Below are positions 50,900 through 61,952 of a stretch of DNA of 64,000 nt, one piece after another. The translations under genes and the position numbers were made by a program. Location of the stretch: NCBI RefSeq assembly GCF_000621705.1, contig NZ_JHXO01000001.1, positions 496,001 to 560,000 on the forward strand, given 5' to 3'. Source of the DNA: Prolixibacter bellariivorans ATCC BAA-1284 (lineage in GTDB: Bacteria > Bacteroidota > Bacteroidia > Bacteroidales > Prolixibacteraceae). The stretch's first letter is position 1, and every line of letters begins with the position of its first letter. The notes beneath the pieces were generated by a model, which worked only from the letters and a program-made list of their open reading frames with translations, made no database searches and was not told the origin of the DNA.

Positions 50900-53491
50900 A
50901 TGGAAAAACAAGGAGTGAGATTTGTAAAATTACCTGATAACGCTGAACCAACCTGGAAAAAAATAATAGTTGAGTCCAATGTCCCGGAATTATTAGAACC
51001 GCTGAGGGTGATTTCAAGGAACCTTTGGTGGAGTTGGAATGATGATGCGCGGAAACTTTTCGAGGAAATCGATCCCGAAATCTGGGAACAAACAGCACAC
51101 AACCCTATACAGTTACTCGAAGAGACAAGTCTTGAGCGGTTCAGTGAACTGGAAGCGGATATGTCTTTTATTCTCCGCATGAAAGAAGTAGAAGCTCGTT
51201 TAAGTCAATATCTTAATGAGCGGAAAGAGTTATTAGGGCCGAAAGTGGCATACTTCAGTATGGAGTACGGCCTGCATACCAGCCTGAAGATTTATTCCGG
51301 CGGCTTGGGAATTCTGGCAGGTGATTACCTGAAGGAGGCCAGCGACTCAAAAGTGGAAATGGTGGCAGTTGGATTGCTGTACCGATTCGGTTATTTCAAG
51401 CAAACAATATCTGCCAACGGTGAGCAGGTGGCTCATTACGAAGCCGAGCATTTTACCCATATCCCGGTACAACCGGTAATGGATGAAAACGGTAACTGGG
51501 TGACCATTACCATTGAAATGCCGGGGCGGACAGTTCTGGCGCAGGTGTGGAGTGTCAATGTTGGTTCCGTGAAACTATTCCTGCTCGATACCGATTTGGA
51601 AGCGAACCAGGAGCAGGATCGTTTCATTACCCACCATCTGTATGGTGGCGACAACGAGAATCGTTTGAAGCAAGAGATGGTGCTTGGTTTAGGAGGTATC
51701 AGGGCACTGGAAAAAATGGGGATATCGGCAGAGATTTATCACATCAACGAAGGTCATGCCGCATTCATTGGTTTGGAGCGGATGTGGAATCTGCAGCAGA
51801 AAGCCAATCTTACTTTTGCTGAAGCGAAAGAAGCTATTCGTGCGTCAAACCTCTTTACTACTCATACGCCGGTTCCTGCCGGACACGATGCGTTCCACGA
51901 CGATTTATTCCGTGCTTACATGGAGAAATTCACCGACCGTTTGGGTATTTCGTGGGATGAATTTGAAATGTTGGGTAAGACCAATCCGCACGAGGACCAT
52001 TTCAATATGAGTTTTCTGGCCGCTAATCTTTCAGAACGTATTAACGGTGTAAGTCGTTTGCACGGAAGAGTGAGCCAGGAACTATTGGTAGAACTGTATA
52101 AAGGGTTTCTTCCGGAAGAGTTGGAAAATGTTGGTTATGTGACTAATGGAGTGCACTATCCGACCTGGGCAGCCCCAGAGTGGAGGAAAATTCATGAGAA
52201 ATTCCTGAAGGAAGAGCTTCCGGAAGATATTCATGATTATGATGAAGCTTCAGAAGCTCGTGCCTGGAAGAACATATACAAGGTAGAAGATGGTGTTATC
52301 TGGAATACCAAATCGACGTTGCGTGCCCGGTTGATTGAATACATCAAGGAGCGGTTTACCGATACCCACATTCAGCGTAACGAAAATCCAAAGTTTATTG
52401 CCGAAGCTCTTTCGAAGCTGAATCCGAACGCCCTGACCATCGGTTTTGCCCGGCGTTTTGCTACGTACAAACGGGCGCATCTTATTTTCCGTAACCTCGA
52501 TCGGCTGGATAAGATTGTGAATAATCCAGAGCGACCGGTACAATTTATTTTTGCCGGTAAAGCGCACCCGGCCGATAAAGCTGGTCAGGATTTGATCAAG
52601 TATATCATGGAGATATCCAAGCGACCGGAGTTTGTTGGGAAGATTTTGTTTATCCAGAATTACGACATGAATCTCGCCAAGATTATGGTGCAGGGCTGTG
52701 ATGTGTGGATGAACACCCCGACACGTCCGTTGGAAGCTTCCGGTACTTCGGGCGAGAAAGGGGTGATGAACGGTACATTACACTTCTCGGTGCTCGATGG
52801 CTGGTGGGTCGAAGGTTATAAAAAGGATGCCGGATGGGCACTTAATGAAGAACGCTCGTTCGACATTCAGGACCTGCAGGACGAATTGGACGCTGAAAGT
52901 ATTTACAGTACGCTCGAAAACGAAATCATTCCGGCTTATTATTACCGGAACGAAAAAGGTGTGCCGGTCCTTTGGGTCGATTTTATTAAAAATACATTTG
53001 CCGAAGTGGCTCCCTATTTCACTACACGCCGGATGATGCGCGATTATTTCGACCGCTTTTATATCAAACAGGCTGAGCGTTCAAAGGGTATTGTTGCGGA
53101 AGATTATCGGCATGCACGTGATATGGCACAATGGAAAGCAAAGGTGTCGGGCGTATGGAGCGATATTGAGGTAGTAAACGTGCAACTGGCCGACGGTATT
53201 ACGAATTCCTATAAAATGGGGCAGGATTATCCGTCGAAGGTTGTCCTTGACTTGAAAGGACTGACACCTGAGGAAGTTGGCGTGGAGATGATTGTCGTTA
53301 CGTCTGACGAACCTGTAGAGTTTGTACAGAAGCAGGAATTTACGCCGGTGAAAACGGAAAACGGAATGACGCATTATCAGCTGGATCTCAATCTGAAACA
53401 GTCGGGAACTTTCAACTATGGTTTGCGGGTTTATCCGAAGAATGAGAATCTGGCGCACCGTCAGGATTTCCGCTACCTGAGATGGATTTAA
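50900..53491 (+). CDS. glgP: Alpha-glucan phosphorylase (GT35)
   Basis: Releases glucose 1-phosphate from the non-reducing ends of glycogen or maltodextrins. The 863 residues include the N-terminal domain of the short bacterial subfamily, S-G-G-L-G-I-L-A-G-D-Y-L-K-E-A-S-D-S near residue 133, H-I-N-E-G-H, and the PLP-binding motif A-S-G-T-S-G-E-K620-G-V-M-N-G. The G-E-K-G variant is typical of this subfamily rather than of the MalP type. A palindrome at 50814 and a bidirectional terminator at 53511 flank the gene. Confidence 0.95.
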   Translation: MEKQGVRFVKLPDNAEPTWKKIIVESNVPELLEPLRVISRNLWWSWNDDARKLFEEIDPEIWEQTAHNPIQLLEETSLERFSELEADMSFILRMKEVEARLSQYLNERKELLGPKVAYFSMEYGLHTSLKIYSGGLGILAGDYLKEASDSKVEMVAVGLLYRFGYFKQTISANGEQVAHYEAEHFTHIPVQPVMDENGNWVTITIEMPGRTVLAQVWSVNVGSVKLFLLDTDLEANQEQDRFITHHLYGGDNENRLKQEMVLGLGGIRALEKMGISAEIYHINEGHAAFIGLERMWNLQQKANLTFAEAKEAIRASNLFTTHTPVPAGHDAFHDDLFRAYMEKFTDRLGISWDEFEMLGKTNPHEDHFNMSFLAANLSERINGVSRLHGRVSQELLVELYKGFLPEELENVGYVTNGVHYPTWAAPEWRKIHEKFLKEELPEDIHDYDEASEARAWKNIYKVEDGVIWNTKSTLRARLIEYIKERFTDTHIQRNENPKFIAEALSKLNPNALTIGFARRFATYKRAHLIFRNLDRLDKIVNNPERPVQFIFAGKAHPADKAGQDLIKYIMEISKRPEFVGKILFIQNYDMNLAKIMVQGCDVWMNTPTRPLEASGTSGEKGVMNGTLHFSVLDGWWVEGYKKDAGWALNEERSFDIQDLQDELDAESIYSTLENEIIPAYYYRNEKGVPVLWVDFIKNTFAEVAPYFTTRRMMRDYFDRFYIKQAERSKGIVAEDYRHARDMAQWKAKVSGVWSDIEVVNVQLADGITNSYKMGQDYPSKVVLDLKGLTPEEVGVEMIVVTSDEPVEFVQKQEFTPVKTENGMTHYQLDLNLKQSGTFNYGLRVYPKNENLAHRQDFRYLRWI

Positions 53492-53510
53492 TTTCTATTC
53501 GATGATAAAT

Positions 53511-53548
53511 AAAAAGGCCTCCAACATTGTGGAGGCCTTTCTTTTTTT
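53511..53548. terminator. Bidirectional terminator between glgP and the acyl-CoA ligase gene
   Basis: AAAGGCCTCCA (53513-53523) pairs with TGGAGGCCTTT (53530-53540), six-base loop, with A run upstream and T run downstream. Confidence 0.88.
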
Positions 53549-53556
53549 ACCGGTTT

Positions 53557-55209
53557 TTATATCGGCTCAATGCCTTCTTGTTTCAGCAATTCAAGGCTCA
53601 GTTGACTGAGTTTATACTTTTGAATTTTTCCGCTGGCCGTCATCGGATATTCATCGACAAAAAAGACATACTTCGGGATTTTGTACCGGGCAATTTGCCC
53701 GCGGCAATAATCCCTGACATCTTCTGCCGTTAACGAGACATCCTGTTTCAATTTAATGAAAGCACCGATTTGTTCGCCATATTTCGGACTAGGGACTCCG
53801 GCCACTTCTACCGATTGAATTTCGGGCATTCCATACAGGAAATTTTCAATTTCACGAGGATAAATGTTCTCTCCACCCCGTATAATCATGTCCTTTATCC
53901 GGCCGGTTACCCGGAAATATCCTTCTTCGTCACGCACGCCCAAATCGCCTGAGTGTAGCCAGCCATCTTTATCGATAGCTTTGGCAGTGGCTTCCGGATT
54001 TTTGTAGTAACCTTTCATCACGTTATAACCTTTGCAGCAAAGTTCTCCCTGTTCTCCCGGCTTCAATTCTTCGCCGGATTCGGGATTCACCACTTTTACA
54101 TCAACAAAGGGAAACGCTTTACCTACCGTTGTCGATCGGATTTCAGGTGGGTCGGCTATCCGGGTAGCTGTCATTCCCGGCGACGATTCCGTCAGGCCAT
54201 AAACAATGATGATTTCCTTCATGTACATCTTGTCCATAACCTGGTTCATCGTATCGATTGGGCAAGGCGCTCCGGCCATAATACCGGTGCGAAGTGATGA
54301 CAGATCAAACATGTCGAACATCGGGTGATGGAGTTCAGCGATGAACATGGTCGGTACACCGTAAAGCGCTGTGCAGCGCTCTTTGTGAACCGAAGCCAGC
54401 ACCATCAGTGGGTCGAAGTCTTCTACCATCACCATGGTGGCTCCGTGCGAAACAATCGCGCATACGGCCAGTACGCAGCCAAAGCAGTGAAAGAGCGGCA
54501 CGCAGACGCACAACCGGTCGTCCTGCGTGTAATTCATGCACTCGCCGGTGGTATACCCATTGTTCAGGATGTTGTGATGCGAAAGCATAACGCCTTTCGG
54601 GAAACCGGTTGTTCCGGAGGTATATTGCATGTTCACCACATCATGCGGAGTAACCAACTTTTTGGTTGAGTTCAGCAGATCGTCATCAAGTTGGCTTCCC
54701 AGCAAAATTAACTCTGCTGTATTGTACATTCCCCGGTGCTTCTCGGGACCGATGAAAATAACGTTTTTGAGGAAAGGAAATTTCTCACTTTCCAGGTATC
54801 CTCGCTCGCACGACTTCAGTTCCGGCACCAGCTCATTCACCATTTTCACATAGTCGCTGTCGCGGAAACCATTGATGATACAGAGTGTTTGCAAATCGGA
54901 GTTCTTCACGAGATACTCCAGTTCGTGCAACTTGTAATTGGTGTTAATGGTCACCAGTACAACACCGATTTTTGCCGTAGCAAACATGAAAGTCATCCAA
55001 TCGGGAACATTGTTCGCCCAGATGCCCAGCTTGTCGCCCGGTACCAATCCAATGTACAAAAGTCCTTTGGCCAGATTATTGACCCGCTCGTCAAATTCCC
55101 GGTAGGTGAAACGCAGGTTCCGATCGGGGTAAACCATGAATTCGTGATCGGGCGTTTCTGTGGCCCAATGCTCCAGTTGGTCGCCTAACGTAATATCAAG
55201 TAATTCCAT
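53557..55209 (-). CDS. AMP-binding acyl-CoA synthetase
   Basis: A 550-residue member of the ANL superfamily, close to bacterial fatty acyl-CoA synthetases. It activates a carboxylic acid through an acyl-AMP to the CoA thioester. The P-loop [11 protein letters not shown] (about residue 195), the A5 motif Y-G-L-T-E-S-S-P, the G-W-L-H-S-G-D motif and the C-terminal [10 protein letters not shown] lysine motif are intact. Substrate is uncertain, but medium- or long-chain acids are likely. The XRE-cupin gene starts 12 bases upstream and probably controls it. Confidence 0.9.
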   Translation of the reverse strand: MELLDITLGDQLEHWATETPDHEFMVYPDRNLRFTYREFDERVNNLAKGLLYIGLVPGDKLGIWANNVPDWMTFMFATAKIGVVLVTINTNYKLHELEYLVKNSDLQTLCIINGFRDSDYVKMVNELVPELKSCERGYLESEKFPFLKNVIFIGPEKHRGMYNTAELILLGSQLDDDLLNSTKKLVTPHDVVNMQYTSGTTGFPKGVMLSHHNILNNGYTTGECMNYTQDDRLCVCVPLFHCFGCVLAVCAIVSHGATMVMVEDFDPLMVLASVHKERCTALYGVPTMFIAELHHPMFDMFDLSSLRTGIMAGAPCPIDTMNQVMDKMYMKEIIIVYGLTESSPGMTATRIADPPEIRSTTVGKAFPFVDVKVVNPESGEELKPGEQGELCCKGYNVMKGYYKNPEATAKAIDKDGWLHSGDLGVRDEEGYFRVTGRIKDMIIRGGENIYPREIENFLYGMPEIQSVEVAGVPSPKYGEQIGAFIKLKQDVSLTAEDVRDYCRGQIARYKIPKYVFFVDEYPMTASGKIQKYKLSQLSLELLKQEGIEPI

Positions 55210-55221
55210 AAAAAGCCGTTT

Positions 55222-55797
55222 TTAATAGGGTGCATAAACAACGGCAAGAATGGTGGCCGGTTTATCGGCGTTGGTGTGAATGTGATGCTCCACCACCGAG
55301 TCGTAATAAATGCTGTCGCCAACTGCCAGTGTGTGGCTTTCTTTCCCGTAAATAACTTCTATTTCTCCTTCGAGAACATATATAAACTCCTCGCCTTCGT
55401 GCGACGAAAGCAAATAATCTTTACGCTCCGTTGGTTTGATTTGCACGATCAGCGGTTCCATATGGCGGCCCGATTTATCGCTGGCCAGCGAATAAAAATC
55501 GAGATCGACCCGTGCGTCGCTATTTTTGTTCGAGAAGCTGGCACTGGGTTTGCTAACTCCCTTGCGGGATACAACTGGTCCCAGCTGTTCAGAATCGTCG
55601 AGGAAAGTTCCCAATCGAACGCCTAATACCCGCGATATTTTGATGAGATGCCCCAGCGAGGGTATGACGGCATCCTCCTCAAGTTTTGTTAAAACCTCTG
55701 CTGTAAACTGACACCGGTCGGCCAGTTCTTCCCTTGAAATTTCTTTCAACTGACGAATGTTGCTGATGCGTTCACCAACACTTCTTCCTTTGGTCAT
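55222..55797 (-). CDS. XRE-family regulator with cupin domain
   Basis: A 191-residue transcription factor. Residues 8-62 form an HTH_3/XRE domain (I-R-Q-L-K-E-I-S-R-E-E-L-A-D-R), and residues 115-190 a cupin_2 domain with the pair of strands carrying H-x-G-E-E-F-I-Y-V-L-E-G and E-H-H-I-H, likely for a small-molecule or metal ligand. The neighbouring gene 12 bases downstream is the acyl-CoA ligase, an arrangement seen in many bacteria where the regulator senses the acid or its CoA ester. Nested inverted repeats lie just upstream. Confidence 0.88.
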   Translation of the reverse strand: MTKGRSVGERISNIRQLKEISREELADRCQFTAEVLTKLEEDAVIPSLGHLIKISRVLGVRLGTFLDDSEQLGPVVSRKGVSKPSASFSNKNSDARVDLDFYSLASDKSGRHMEPLIVQIKPTERKDYLLSSHEGEEFIYVLEGEIEVIYGKESHTLAVGDSIYYDSVVEHHIHTNADKPATILAVVYAPY

Positions 55798-55826
55798 ATC
55801 ATTTTGATTTTTGGTTCCGGAAGTAA

Positions 55827-55877
55827 GCTGAATTAACAGGTTGTGTTCTGTCAGTAGTTAAGACAGCTTAATTCAGC
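55827..55877. promoter_or_regulatory. Nested inverted repeats between the XRE-cupin gene and dprA
   Basis: GCTGAATTAA (55827-55836) and TTAATTCAGC (55868-55877) are perfect inverted arms 31 bases apart. Inside lie a further pair, CTGTC and GACAG. It is 30 bases upstream of the XRE start codon, so it is a candidate autoregulatory operator. The rest of 55798-56103 shows no gene. Confidence 0.45.
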
Positions 55878-56103
55878 GCGAAAAGTTAAAGGAATTTTGT
55901 GGTAGATTGACGTTATTTTTATTGATAAAGAGCTTGAATCTGTTTATTTATATTGATTTTAATCAGGTTGTGTTCAGCCTGTTGAAGCTGCATGGCTTGC
56001 TATTCCCAGTTTAAGAGGCGCTTATAAGGTGCCGGTCGTTTATGTTTTGGATATTCAGAATTACCCGTGGTTTTAGTAACTTAAGGTGTGATTTTCCTTT
56101 CCT

Positions 56104-57213
56104 ATGAATGACGACCGACTATATCAAATTGGCATTTCCTTGATCCCCCTGGTGGGATGCATTACTGCGCGAAACCTGGTAGCTTATACCGGCGGAAGCC
56201 GGGAGGTTTTTCGTACACCGGAAAAAGAGCTGCGGGAAATACCGGGGATTGGTACTGTTTTAGCGCGCAACATTGCTAACAGCAATGTGTTGAAACGGGC
56301 CGAAAAAGAATTGGAATTCATCGATAAGCACCAAATCCAACCACTGTTTTATCTCGATAAAGAATATCCCGAACGTTTAAAGGCCTGCAGTGATGCGCCG
56401 GTGATGTTGTATGTGAAAGGAAAGCCCGATTTGAATATGGCCAAAATTATCAGTGTGGTCGGTACCCGAAACGCGACGGATTATGGTTACCAAATGGTTG
56501 ACGAGTTGCTGAGCGAATTAGGTAATCACAATTACCCGGTCATGGTGGTGAGCGGTTTGGCTTACGGTATCGATATCCGGGCACATCGTTCGGCACTGAA
56601 GAACGGACTGCCGACCGTTGGTGTATTGGCGCACGGTCTCGACAAGCTTTACCCGCAGCTGCATGCAGGTACTGCGCGCGAAATGATTGCCAGTCAAGGT
56701 GGCTTGATTACCGATTTCATTAGCGGATCGGCTATCGACCGGAAACATTTTATTCGCCGCAACCGGATTATTGCCGGACTGGCCGATGCGACCATCGTGG
56801 TTGAGTCGGCGCATAAGGGTGGCGCCCTGGTTACCGCCGAAATTGCCAATTCGTATAACCGCGACGTTTTTGCTTTTCCCGGTAGGAAAGGCGATGCGTT
56901 TTCCGAAGGATGCAACTTCCTTATCAAATCGAACCGGGCAGCCCTGATTGAGTCAGTAAAAGATTTGGAATACATTATGAATTGGGAGCATGGTAAAAGC
57001 AACCCCGATGCTCTTCAGCCCCGTTTGTTTTCCGATTTCACGGAAGACGAAAAAATCGTGATAACCCTTTTGGAAGAAGAAGGTCCGTTGGCAATCGACA
57101 TGCTTTGCATTAAAAGCGGGTTGCCCATGAATAAAGTTTCCCCGCTATTGCTCAACCTCGAATTTACGGGCCTGGTAAAAGGACTTCCCGGAAAGGTTTT
57201 TAAGTTGATTTGA
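56104..57213 (+). CDS. dprA: DNA processing protein DprA
   Basis: DprA protects incoming single-stranded DNA and loads RecA during natural transformation. The 369 residues have an N-terminal SAM-like or HhH part (about 1-80, with the I-P-G-I-G-x-V-L-A motif), the extended Rossmann fold with V-V-G-T-R-N-A-T-D-Y-G (about 118-130), V-V-S-G-L-A-Y-G-I-D, and a C-terminal winged helix (about 310-369). No other competence genes are near, and DprA is widespread in non-competent bacteria. A palindromic repeat array follows immediately. Confidence 0.95.
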   Translation: MNDDRLYQIGISLIPLVGCITARNLVAYTGGSREVFRTPEKELREIPGIGTVLARNIANSNVLKRAEKELEFIDKHQIQPLFYLDKEYPERLKACSDAPVMLYVKGKPDLNMAKIISVVGTRNATDYGYQMVDELLSELGNHNYPVMVVSGLAYGIDIRAHRSALKNGLPTVGVLAHGLDKLYPQLHAGTAREMIASQGGLITDFISGSAIDRKHFIRRNRIIAGLADATIVVESAHKGGALVTAEIANSYNRDVFAFPGRKGDAFSEGCNFLIKSNRAALIESVKDLEYIMNWEHGKSNPDALQPRLFSDFTEDEKIVITLLEEEGPLAIDMLCIKSGLPMNKVSPLLLNLEFTGLVKGLPGKVFKLI

Positions 57214-57237
57214 AACCATTTGCCGGTCGTTTGTGCT

Positions 57238-57540
57238 GGCTACAAATTGTAGTTGCTTCCCGCAAGGTGACAGGAGCAAACTACAAAATGTAGTTACTCC
57301 CCGCGTCGTTTTGGCAATGAACTACAAGATGTAGTTGCTTCCCGGGTCGTTTCGGCAATGAACTACAAAATGTAGTTACCTCCCGCTTCCCAAAAAGAAT
57401 GAGCTACAAAATGTAGCTGCTTCCCGCAACGTGAAACGATGTCGTTGCAAAACGCGACAGCTTCCCGCGTTGTGCGGGGAACAAACCGCGAAATGCGACA
57501 ATGCTTCTCGTTGTGACGGGAACCGGTCGCAAAGCGCAAT
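57238..57540. repeat. Tandem array of eight 41-bp palindromic units
   Basis: The array spans the dprA-DEAD helicase interval. Palindrome centres lie at 57246, 57287, 57328, 57369, 57410, about 57450, 57492 and 57532, so the period is 41 bases with small drift. Units 2-4 carry AACTACA-nnn-TGTAGTT. Unit 5 has AGCTACA-nnn-TGTAGCT, a compensated change in both arms. Units 6-8 replace the arms with GTCG/CGAC or CGC/GCG. A TTCCCGC-type block follows in most units. There are no unique spacers, so it is not a CRISPR array. Confidence 0.8.
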
Positions 57541-57606
57541 CTTGTGGAGTTAACCCGCATGGTAATGTCATCAAATCGTCACTTCTTATCATGCCCAAAC
57601 AATCTG

Positions 57607-57638
57607 TTGAGGCAATTCGTTGGGAAAGTGTATTTTTG
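57607..57638 (+). promoter_or_regulatory. Promoter of the DEAD-box helicase gene
   Basis: TTG (57607-57609) and TATTTTTG (57631-57638) with 21 bases between. Transcription should start near 57644, which favours ATG 57660 as the translation start. Confidence 0.6.
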
Positions 57639-57659
57639 CAGCAAATGAATACCAGCAGA

Positions 57660-58976
57660 ATGAAAACGTTTCAGGAATTAGGTGTAGGAAAATCGATATT
57701 GAAGGCACTGGATGAGATTGGATTTGAAACACCAACTCCAATTCAGGAAAAGGCGATTCCGGCCATTAAATCGGGACAGGATGTATTGGGCATTGCGCAA
57801 ACAGGAACCGGGAAGACAGCGGCCTATCTGATTCCTCTGTTCATGAAGCTGGTAAAGGCTGAGGGAGACGATCCCCGTGCGATTATTTTGGTTCCCACGC
57901 GCGAATTGTCTGTGCAGGTGGGAGAGGATATCGAGGAGTTAACGACTTATTCCAATCTCAGGCATGCGGCTGTTTATGGCGGTGTAGGCTGGACCAAACA
58001 TGCGGCTTTGGTAGAACCCGGAATCGATATCCTGGTGGCGACACCGGGACGGTTGTGGGACTTGTATAAAGCGGGCGTACTTTCGTTCAAAAAGGTAAAA
58101 ACGCTGGTGATTGATGAAGCCGACCGGATGCTGGACATGGGATTCATGCAGCAGATAAACCAGCTGTTCGAAGTCATTCCGCCCAAGCGGCAAAACCTGC
58201 TTTTTTCGGCAACTTTTTCCGGTAAAGTGGAGAAAATGAGTGATGAATTTCTCGATTTTCCGGTTCGTGTTGAGGTGGCTCCTTCGGCTACACCAGCTGA
58301 AAAAGTGGAACAGTATTTTTACAATGTTCCCAATTACCGGAGTAAGTTGAACCTGATTCAATATCTTTTAAAGAATGAAGAGCAGTTTAACCGGGTATTG
58401 ATTTTTTGCCGGACGAAGGAGAATGCCGAAGGTGTTTATAAAGTCATCAAGCGGAAGGCGGAGGGCGAGGTTCGTATTCTGCATTCCAACAAAGGGCAGA
58501 TGACACGAATTAATGCGATTAATGCGTTCAAAAACGGAGAAGTGCGTGTGTTGATTTCTACCGATGTGTCGGCACGTGGGCTGGATGTGTCGCGCATCAG
58601 CCATGTGATTAATTTCGATTTGCCTCCAAGCGATGAAGATTACGTGCACCGGATTGGACGGACCGCCCGGGCCAGTTATGAAGGTGTTGCTATTTCGCTG
58701 GTGAATCCGGCTGAAATATATCATCTCGAACGGATTGAAAAATTAATCCGTATGGAAATTCAGGAAAAAAGCGTACCGGAAGAAGTAGAATTTGTCGAAT
58801 CGACAAATCGGGAGACGCAGGAACAGGCCCGCGAAATTGATCGGATGAAAAAATTGTCCGACCCAACGTATAATGGTGCTTTTCACGAGAAGAAGAAGCA
58901 TTTTAAAAAGAACTCTTTCTCATTTAACACGAAGAGTAAGCACTTGCGTGGAAAGAAGAAATCGCGGCGGAAGTAA
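57660..58976 (+). CDS. DEAD-box ATP-dependent RNA helicase
   Basis: RNA helicase of the RhlE-like class. With ATG 57660 it has 438 residues. The Q motif (F-E-T-P-T-P-I-Q) is at about 25, motif I A-Q-T-G-T-G-K-T at 46-53, the D-E-A-D motif at 152-155, then S-A-T, and motif VI H-R-I-G-R-T-A-R. The C-terminal tail is rich in Lys and Arg, which helps RNA binding. ATG 57645 is in frame, five codons upstream, but would be almost leaderless on the predicted transcript. The repeat array ends 120 bases before it. Confidence 0.93.
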   Translation: MKTFQELGVGKSILKALDEIGFETPTPIQEKAIPAIKSGQDVLGIAQTGTGKTAAYLIPLFMKLVKAEGDDPRAIILVPTRELSVQVGEDIEELTTYSNLRHAAVYGGVGWTKHAALVEPGIDILVATPGRLWDLYKAGVLSFKKVKTLVIDEADRMLDMGFMQQINQLFEVIPPKRQNLLFSATFSGKVEKMSDEFLDFPVRVEVAPSATPAEKVEQYFYNVPNYRSKLNLIQYLLKNEEQFNRVLIFCRTKENAEGVYKVIKRKAEGEVRILHSNKGQMTRINAINAFKNGEVRVLISTDVSARGLDVSRISHVINFDLPPSDEDYVHRIGRTARASYEGVAISLVNPAEIYHLERIEKLIRMEIQEKSVPEEVEFVESTNRETQEQAREIDRMKKLSDPTYNGAFHEKKKHFKKNSFSFNTKSKHLRGKKKSRRK

Positions 58977-58997
58977 GTTCCTTTTTTAGTAGAGAAG

Positions 58998-59561
58998 TTA
59001 AGAGAAAAAATGCTCCAGCAGGATTTTAAATCCGATAGCCAGCAATACAATTCCTCCGAGTAGTTCCATTCGTTTCCCAAAGCGGTTACCCACATCTTTT
59101 CCTATGCGGATTCCCAGCATCGAGAAAAAGAAGGTGACAGCCCCGATGATAATCGCTCCCCAAATGAGATCGCCCGGTGAGGCTAATGCATAAGAGAAGC
59201 CCACAATCATCGCATCGATACTGGTAGCGATGGAAAGGGTTAATATATTTTGCCACGAATAAACATTGGACATTCCTTTGGTACTTTCCTTATCCAAACT
59301 TTCGAATATCATTCTTCCGCCCAGGTAAGAAAGAAGTGCAAAGGCGATCCAGTGATCGAAATGCTCTACAAAATATTTGATTTCGGACCCCACAAACCAT
59401 CCAAGCAAAGGAAGTAATCCCTGAAAGAAAGCTAAGGACAAGGCTATTTTAACTGCATGCTGGAAGGAGATTTTTCGCTCGGCCAGTCCACAACTGATGG
59501 AAACAGCAAATGAGTCCATTGAAAGACCAAGAGCGAGAATGGAAACAGTTAATAAATCCAT
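58998..59561 (-). CDS. mntP: Manganese efflux pump MntP
   Basis: A 187-residue, six-span membrane protein of the YebN/MntP family, which exports Mn2+. Two homologous halves are seen: each begins with a G-x-S-x-D-[AS] pattern (A-L-G-L-S-M-D-S-F-A-V-S at residue 11 and A-T-S-I-D-A-M-I-V-G at about 111) that carries the metal-binding Asp. No riboswitch of the yybP-ykoY type is evident in the short upstream region. It converges with the helicase gene. Confidence 0.92.
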   Translation of the reverse strand: MDLLTVSILALGLSMDSFAVSISCGLAERKISFQHAVKIALSLAFFQGLLPLLGWFVGSEIKYFVEHFDHWIAFALLSYLGGRMIFESLDKESTKGMSNVYSWQNILTLSIATSIDAMIVGFSYALASPGDLIWGAIIIGAVTFFFSMLGIRIGKDVGNRFGKRMELLGGIVLLAIGFKILLEHFFS

Positions 59562-59611
59562 TAAAATGATTTTGGACGAAGATAGAAAAAGAGCCGGAAT
59601 CGGGCAAAAGC

Positions 59612-59647
59612 GATAAAAAAGAAAGCCGCCCGGAAAATCCGGACGGC
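59612..59647 (-). terminator. Rho-independent terminator of groEL
   Basis: On the minus strand GCCGTCCGG pairs with CCGGGCGGC (positions 59647-59639 and 59633-59625, one wobble), followed by a T-rich stretch. Confidence 0.8.
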
Positions 59648-59697
59648 CTGTTCAAAACCAATAAAAAGGTTATTATATATATTGTGTGATGTATTGC

Positions 59698-61341
<1,644 letters not shown>

Positions 61342-61373
61342 TCATTTTAATTTTTGTACAATCGGTCTTTTCA

Positions 61374-61652
61374 CTATGCGATGTAAAGAACATCTGACTG
61401 AGAAATCAACAGGTAGTTTTCGTTATCAATCTGAAGCTCCGTACCGGAGTATTTACCATAGAATACGGTATCCCCAACTTTCACCTCCATGGGTTCGTCT
61501 TTTTTATCACTTCCCACCTTCACAACGGTTCCCGTTTGTGGTTTTTCCTTGGCTGAGTCGGGGATGATAATCCCTCCGGCGGTTTTCTCTACAGCGTCCT
61601 GCGGCTGCACTAAAACTTTGCCGGCAAGAATTCTACCTTTCAGTTCTGTCAT
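61374..61652 (-). CDS. groES: Co-chaperonin GroES
   Basis: Seven-fold cap of the GroEL chamber. With ATG 61652 it has 92 residues, with the G-R-I-L-A-G-K-V-L-V-Q-P start, mobile loop (E-K-T-A-G-G-I-I-I-P-D-S-A), and C-terminal L-L-I-S-Q-S-D-V-L-Y-I. A frame extended to 61679 adds nine residues outside the family. No CIRCE element is recognised upstream; the 250-base gap to secG contains its terminator and otherwise nothing I can support. Confidence 0.97.
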   Translation of the reverse strand: MTELKGRILAGKVLVQPQDAVEKTAGGIIIPDSAKEKPQTGTVVKVGSDKKDEPMEVKVGDTVFYGKYSGTELQIDNENYLLISQSDVLYIA

Positions 61653-61902
61653 CTTGCATTGTATTTTTTTGTTAGACAATAGTTATTTCATTGACATCCG
61701 CTATTCATCACATTACGTGCCAAAGGTTGTATTTAGCAGTAACGGCTGCTTTTCAGGACAAAAAATCATCCGGATACGAGCGGCTGGAGAAAAGTAATAC
61801 CCTAATGTGTGTATAGTCAGTAAGATACGGATTTTTTAGATTGTCAGTTAAGGCTGACAAGCTGACATTTTTTGCGGTTGCCGGGTTGGCAATTGGCAGG
61901 CA

Positions 61903-61935
61903 CAAAAAAAGCCCACCATATGGTGAGCTTTCTTA
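61903..61935 (-). terminator. Rho-independent terminator downstream of secG
   Basis: On the minus strand AAGCTCACCA pairs with TGGTGGGCTT (61930-61921 with 61918-61909, one wobble) and a run of seven T follows. It closes the lptE-TPR-secG unit. Confidence 0.82.
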
Positions 61936-61952
61936 ATTCTATCAGGGTAATA

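Noticed and set aside
57238-57540. CRISPR array
   Set aside because: The units share one palindrome followed by a related block, there are no unique spacers between identical repeats, and no cas genes are near.
57363-57598. Two minus-strand open frames of about 65 residues inside the palindrome array
   Set aside because: They arise from the repeated palindromes, whose 41-base period shifts the frame, and they overlap the helicase promoter. Their sequences look like translated repeats rather than proteins.
59562-59611. yybP-ykoY manganese riboswitch upstream of mntP
   Set aside because: The gap is only about 50 bases to the groEL terminator and has none of the conserved loops.
61653-61830. 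CIRCE or other heat-shock operator upstream of groES
   Set aside because: No inverted repeat of that type, and no clear TAnnTTTG promoter, could be found in the region.
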